Source: Rhizaria sp. SCN 62-66 (taxonomy: Eukaryota > Rhizaria, unplaced). Taken from it: a stretch of DNA of 64,000 nucleotides. The notes under the pieces are model-generated. The model did no database searches and was not told the origin of the DNA. It saw nothing but the letters and a program-made list of their open reading frames with translations. Below are positions 59,001 through 64,000 of the stretch, piece after piece. Position 1 is the stretch's first letter, and every line of letters starts with the position of its first letter. The stretch covers positions 61,251-125,250 of the forward strand of contig MEDY01000024.1 in the NCBI GenBank assembly GCA_001724265.1. The letters are read 5' to 3'. A program made the position numbers and the translations under genes.

Positions 59001-62000
59001 GCGCCTCCGTCAATCAGCTTCAGATGTCCTACCTGGCGGGTGGTTCGACAAAGTCGCTGTCTCTCTCTCCAACCTCCTCGCCGCCCGTGTCGTTCCGCAC
59101 GGCCCCAGGCGCGATGCCGTCGTTCAGTACTGACCCTGCGCTTCCCAACCTTCCTGTGCTCGACTTAACTGGCTTCTCGTTTTCCACCATTGCCTTGGTG
59201 TGCGATGTCCAGCTTCAATCGGACGCGCAATTCTACCTTTACAGCCCAGGCGTAAACGGTGCAGCGCCGGTCACAACCCTTGTAGTTCCGAATGCGACGG
59301 AGGTGTGGTCAGAGTACAAGTACGTGTTCCAAATCAGCGGACAGACCGGCCTGATTATTCTGCAGCGTTCTAATGCTCAGTGTGAGATCCGTGATAACAA
59401 TGATGCCACTGTGTCTGTTGCCGAGACTGTGCCGTCGGTGTTGCCGATTATGGACATTATTGCTGAGCGTATCGACAAGCGTGTGCGAATCGCTATCATC
59501 CCCACTGGCGAGTTCCCGTTTATCAGTAAAACCGATCAGTTTGCGCTGGCATTCTCCGCCGACGCAATCCTGCCCACGAACTGCGTCTCAACCACAGCGT
59601 CCGTCTCTCAGACCGATCTCACAATTAACATGACGGCGACGTCCCAGTCGTCGGCTAAGGAGCCTCTGTACATTACATGCTCGCTCAGTGACGACGACGC
59701 TGAGTTTAATCCCACGCTGTATGTCACCACACTCAGCGGTATTCCTCTTACTGTCTCATACGTTGCGGGCTCCGCATCTTCGTCGCTTATCCGCTTCCTC
59801 TACTCGCCTTTGATTGCGCCTGTCGAAGCGACTTCAGCCGCTGTGCCCGCTGGCTTTACGGGCATCGAGATTCCCACCTCGTTCCGTGGTGCGACTGTTA
59901 TTTTTGCAAGCTACACGGCTAATACTGTTGAGTACCTTGCAAAGTCGATTGGTTTCTCCCACTCAGATGGCCGCTTCACCACTGTGTCTCTGACAGGAGT
60001 TACCATTAATGATTCGCGCGCTTCACTTGATCTGGTTGTTCCTGCGACGGCGACTGCTGTGGTGCTCTTCCGCCGCGCTCTCAATGACGCCTACCTCGTG
60101 CCCGCTACCGGCGCCGCCCTCGACCTGCGCAACGCCCGTGTGCAGCCGCTCGCTGCGCGCGTGGCCGCGACGGTTAAGGGCTTCGAGATCACGCTGCCCG
60201 ACCGCACGTACGGCTATTGGGCGCCCGGTGATATTATCACGGTCACCGGCTTCACTGCGCAGCCGCAGGGCTGCACCGTGCGCTACGCCTCGGGCAGCAC
60301 AGCTGTCAGTGTGCCATCTGTGGCTGTTACGACGAGCTCGTTGACTCTCACTGCAAGCGCATACTCGCCTTTTGCAGCTGACCTCACCGTCACGTGCGCG
60401 AGCGGAATCATTTACGCGACTGAAGCAGACAACGTTTACATGACACTTAAGGCTTTCGACACGGACCTCATCACGGTCGCGATCGGCGAGACCACGTCCA
60501 CGGGTTCCACCTTCACGGTCAGTCACGTGTTCCCCTTCGGGGAATGGGTCTCTTCGGCCGAGGTCGAGCCTGTGTACGCGATCTTCCCTCTACTTGAGAA
60601 CCTCCCTGTGGTGAGGCTCCCCCGCGAGGGCACCGTCGTCACCCCGCAGGCATCCGTCGCGCCCGCACGCCGCACCGCCTCTCGCAGTGGCTCTGCCGCC
60701 GCCGCCTCTGTGCGCGCCACCGCGCAATCCGCCGCGCTCGTCAGCATTTCCACGAGCTACGCCGTTGTGCTGCTGCAGTGCTCGAGCGACCTCTCTGCCG
60801 TCGGCATCGTTTACGGCTCGCTTAACAGCGTGAACATGACTGTCGTCGAGCTGAAGCAGTGGGAGACGCGCGACTCGCGCCGCGTGCATTCGCTCCTTGT
60901 TGGCGATGCCGTCGGCATCGTGTTCCTGACGCGCAAGAGCGGCGTTACGTGCGCGATTCGCGACGCCGACGACACGGGCGTGCTCGTTCAGCTGCTGTCG
61001 CTCCCCGTGGTCCCACTGCAGGCCGACGTGACCGTGAGCAAGACCGCCCTTAATGAGGTCGGCGATGCCGTTGTCACGATTGCGCCCCGCGGCCGCTACG
61101 GCTTCTTCGACGCTAGTGACGTGTTTGAGCTCTCCGGCTTTAGCGCCCCGCTGACCATCAAGCACGACTCCGACGCTGTAGCTGTGGACCTGGCCAACAG
61201 TGTGCTGAAGATGCACTCCGCACTCGCGCAGGGAATCTCTCCTGTTGGCATTGCGATTAAGGTCGTCGTTAATAACGCTGTAATCGCTGACACTGATGCG
61301 CTCACTCTCGTTGTGACCAGCTACGGCATCAGTCACACGGTTACCCAGACCTCGCCTGCGGGCTCCTTCTCGCTCGAGCTTCTCTCGCAGCCTGATGTTG
61401 AGGTGCTTGCCACTAAGGATAACCTCGGTGACTGGCTCGTGTCGTACACGCTTGACACCGTTACTAACGGTAGCTACCCGCTGATGAGCTTCTACTTCCA
61501 GCACAAGGGCACCGCCACACCGAGCACCAACTCCGGTCTCCTGACCGACGTCACCTTCTCATTCCCCACGGGCAACCCCGACGCGCTGCTGCGCTTTGAC
61601 GCCGACGTGCCCGTGTACTGCGAGGGTGGCTCCGTGCTCTGCTCCGTCAACAAGCAGGCGGCCACGATCTCCTTCAAGCACCTGCCCGCGTCTACCGCGA
61701 CCGGATTCACCGTGCGTCTCTTCGGTGCGCGCCTTAACGGCCACGAGTTTGTCATCAACGCGCCCTCACTGCTGCCCCCTGTTATCCCCGCGCGCCTCAA
61801 GTTCGACCTCGTTGCTGGCCCCGCGCCCGCGCTCGAGGTTGACTCAGATGCCATGGCTAAGCTCAGCTTGCCGCTGTTCGCGATCCCCAAGGCCGCTATC
61901 GGCACCACCGCGGCTGTGCTGTGCCCGCTGGCTGATGTCGAGGCTGTTGGTGCGGTACTCAACGATGGCTCGTTTGTCACACTTCCCGTCTCCCGCAGCT

Positions 62001-64000
62001 CCGACTTGTTTGAGTCGCTTTTCCCTGGCTCTGAGCTCTCTGCCATTCTCATCGATATCTCGACCGCGAGCGCTGTGACTGTCTTCACGCACACCTCGAC
62101 CCGCTGCACTGTGCGCTTCCTCCGCGACCGCTCTAGCCTCACCGTCAGCTCCGGCAACGTGCTCAGCTACAGCTTTACCACTGCGCCGCACATGCGCGCG
62201 CTCACGCTCGATGTCGCCAACACTGACGCTCAGGGCGCCGCGACGGCGACTGTCAGCGTGACTGTGAGCCCGCGTACCAACTTTGCGTTCCTCAGCGCCG
62301 GCGACGTCATCACTCTGCGTGGCGCGTTCAACGTGTTCAGTGACGCTGCCAAGTGCGTGTCCTCGCTCGATACCGTTGCGATGCGCCCGAGCGCGACTGC
62401 GGACGGCTTCGACATTATGTTCAAGCGCAGCACTGTCCCCGGCGACTCCGTCACTGTCTCGTGCACCGGTATTGCTGTCGGCGCCAACGCGGCCTCGTCC
62501 ATCGTCGCGACCATGACGCCTATTAGTGGAACCCCTCTGTCGTTCACTGTGCGCCAGCACAAGATGTCTCTGTTCACCATTGCGGCCACCAAGCTTGCGG
62601 CTTACACGCCTGCGCCTGTCACCGTGCCCTCATCTGCGTTCACGCTCGGCTTCACCGTGCCGTACGCCGACAGTGAAAGCAGCCTTACGCTCACCGTCTC
62701 TGCGCTCCCCGCTGCGCTCCCCGCTGGTGACAGCGTTATCGTCGCGTTCCCCGCTGACTACACGCCCGTTGTCGCTAACTCCGCGTCCGTTGCATGCTCT
62801 GACGCCAACGGCGCTGAGGTTCAGATGACCGCATCCGCCGCTGGCCTGCGCTTCAACATTGTCAGCGGCTCTGTCAACGGCGTCAGCAGCGTGATCACAT
62901 GCCTGCCCGTCCGCACTGCGCCTGGCGTGTTTGCTGGTGCCAAGCTGCCCACGACCTCTGTTACTGTTACTAAGCCTCTTGCTGACGGTTCTGTGGCGAC
63001 GCGCTTCACCGCCGAGGCCGTTGCGCTGCCCGCGCTTGCGCTCCTGCCCGACGCCATCGAGCTCGCCTCTGCTTCCATCGCGCCGGCTGTTGGCTCCGCA
63101 TTTATTGCCGGCACGCAGAACGAGGCTGCGCTTGTGACCCTGCCTGCGCTGCCCGTTGCGCTGCCCGCTGGGGCCGAGATCTCTGTTACTGCAGCGCTGT
63201 TTCGTGACACCGCCTCCAACGGTAATATTGACTGCGCTGTTGTAGGCGACTTTGCGGCCGCTTTCCCGGCCATTAAGGTCGACGGAAGCACTGGCAAGAT
63301 CTCCGCGAGCGCTATCGCCGCCGTTCCTGTTTCCGCCAAGGCTATTGTCATCCGCTGCGGTAACGTCGGCATCCCCCAGAAGTTCGCCGCCGCCTCCGCT
63401 GCTGCGGGTTCCTTTGTGATCACCGCGACGGCGTCGCTGGCCCCGCGTCAGTACGTCCTGGCCAAGGGCGCTGTCTCCGCCGCCGCCATCCGCGGCTCCG
63501 GCTCCGCCAGCTCGTCTTTCTTGGCGGCCGCTGTCGGCGAGGCTGGCAAGATGAAGTTCCTCTTCTCGGACATGGCTGTGTTCAACTACAAGTCCTGGCT
63601 CTGGGGCTCGCTGTTCGACGGCTACAAGATCGAGAAGCTGCCCAACATGGAGCTCGAGTTTGAGGTTGCGCTGCCCGCGACTGTCAAGCCCCTCGCGTCC
63701 GGTTTCAGCTGCGTCATGGATCCTTACTCCATCCAGCTCCCTGGCGTAACCGTCTCCCTTGCCTCTGTCAACGTCGCGGCCAACACCTTCCGCTTTAAGA
63801 CCGTCGGCCCCATTGACGGCGACGGCCTCGCTGTCGTTTGCGCCAACCTTGTCGCTGCCGCCTCCGCGCCTCACGTCGCCGCCCCCGCTGTCACTGCCTA
63901 CGTCGCCGGCGTCGCCGAGCCCATCTTCCAGGCTGTCCACTCTGGCCGCGCCACCTACGCCCCCTTCGCCCCCGTCGGTGCTGCCGAGGTTGCTGCGTCG
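53015..64000 (+). CDS. giant secreted/surface protein made of ~230-residue repeats (3' end beyond window)
   Basis: One reading frame runs from ATG 53015 to the end of the window (3662 codons) with no intron and no frameshift, crossing three in-frame TAG codons (54971, 55376, 56177) and no TAA or TGA. The N-terminus has a hydrophobic core LLSFCIFALLSLLFVTAAA (residues ~33-51), fitting a signal peptide with a long n-region. The rest is beta-strand-rich with paired Cys and many N-x-S/T sites. The unit recurs about every 680-720 nt: a strand like GLVLLTRAAPSCNLYG, then VPVLPLEADVTMLP, then GxFxxMSxxDxFxF...GC, then LxxLNxLxM. I count about 12 units to ~61.7 kb; more divergent domains follow (GDSVIVAFPADYTPVV). 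No membrane segment or known adhesion domain is seen. Probably cell-surface or matrix; family not recognised. If TAG were a true stop, a 652-residue protein would end at 54973. Confidence 0.82.
54971..54973 (+). other. in-frame TAG, first of three in the repeat protein
   Basis: The frame reads ...LPLAAFEA-TAG-NLEDIENAHG... without a shift. The preceding FSFRALPLAAF matches LSFRSLPMEAL in the unit ending at ~56390, and the next unit follows at normal spacing. In that alignment TAG faces a serine. Confidence 0.85.
55376..55378 (+). other. in-frame TAG, second of three in the repeat protein
   Basis: The frame reads ...MKRYVLNGI-TAG-KIDISVAI... within a unit. Homologous units (VLITRDKNAMKTTIVIES and VLVTRTSAGTTISINS) run straight through the same place, with Ala or Ser opposite the TAG by my hand alignment. 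Confidence 0.85.
56177..56179 (+). other. in-frame TAG, third of three in the repeat protein
   Basis: The frame reads ...GCIRDNNLV-TAG-PVASNKLV... and then stays open for 7.8 kb to the end of the window. In the unit near 54.74 kb (TCTDTSSSVSVTDGN) a serine lies opposite the TAG. Confidence 0.85.

Larger units (their letters stand above)
53819..61720 (+). repeat. array of ~230-residue protein repeats
   Basis: The recurring strand motif (G/K)(L/V)xL(L/I)xR.....C.(L/I) or a clear variant occurs at 53819, 54497, 55208, 55931, 56597, 57287, 57992, 58670, 59351, 60059, 60911 and 61712. The first nine spacings are 666-723 nt, the last two 852 and 801. The repeats are diverged at the amino-acid level and not obvious as DNA repeats. 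Confidence 0.8.

Noticed and set aside
62630-63940. 436-codon open frame on the minus strand
   Set aside because: Exact shadow of the plus-strand repeat protein: the GC-rich codons give an Arg/Gly/Asp-rich nonsense translation with no domain. Other minus-strand frames across 53-64 kb are the same.
1-64000. Operons, ribosome-binding sites, CRISPR arrays, insertion sequences
   Set aside because: Nothing of the kind is visible. Gene structure and families are eukaryotic, so prokaryotic features were not called.

Overview
This is nuclear DNA of a eukaryote. Fourteen protein genes can be modelled, most of them split by AT-rich spliceosomal introns of about 130-270 bp that stand out from GC-rich exons. 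The conserved genes are ordinary eukaryotic housekeeping genes: cytosolic prolyl-tRNA synthetase, exosome RRP40, PEX19, AFG1 ATPase, CRM1/exportin-1 and ubiquitin E1. A protein resembling RPGRIP1L (ciliary transition zone) and a NEK6/7-like kinase suggest a flagellated unicellular protist. I cannot assign a lineage. Many proteins carry long Asn/Ser/Ala/Gln low-complexity inserts even though the exons are GC-rich.

Layout. 1-5 kb: a small MGCC-type lipidated protein and prolyl-tRNA synthetase (both minus). 5.7-9.4 kb: a RCHY1-like RING E3 (plus). 9.7-16.3 kb: RRP40 and a tandem pseudokinase-NEK kinase (minus). 17-21.3 kb: an RPGRIP1L-like coiled-coil/C2 protein (minus). 21.9-24.6 kb: a zinc-finger methyltransferase (plus). 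25.1-33.6 kb: PEX19, a large F-BAR protein and AFG1 (minus). 34.9-41.1 kb: a membrane ADAM-type metalloprotease (plus). 42.6-46.1 kb: exportin-1 (minus). 47.9-52.2 kb: UBA1 (plus). 53.0 kb to the window end: a giant secreted or surface protein built from ~230-residue repeats, which runs off the edge. The genes are functionally unrelated neighbours, as expected for a eukaryotic chromosome; there are no operons, and I found no RNA genes, transposons or CRISPR arrays.

Two genome-wide peculiarities can be read directly. First, 24 of the 24 introns I accept have C-G at donor positions +4/+5 (mostly GTACGT or GTACGC, one GCACGT) instead of the usual GTAAGT/GTGAGT. Second, none of the 13 genes with a visible end stops at TAG (11 TAA, 2 TGA), while four in-frame TAG codons lie inside otherwise continuous coding frames: three in the giant repeat protein and one in the F-BAR gene. 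This suggests that UAG is a rare sense (or efficiently read-through) codon here. Exon joins were worked out by hand from reading phase, donor/acceptor sequence and protein-family continuity; all give uninterrupted frames except where stated.
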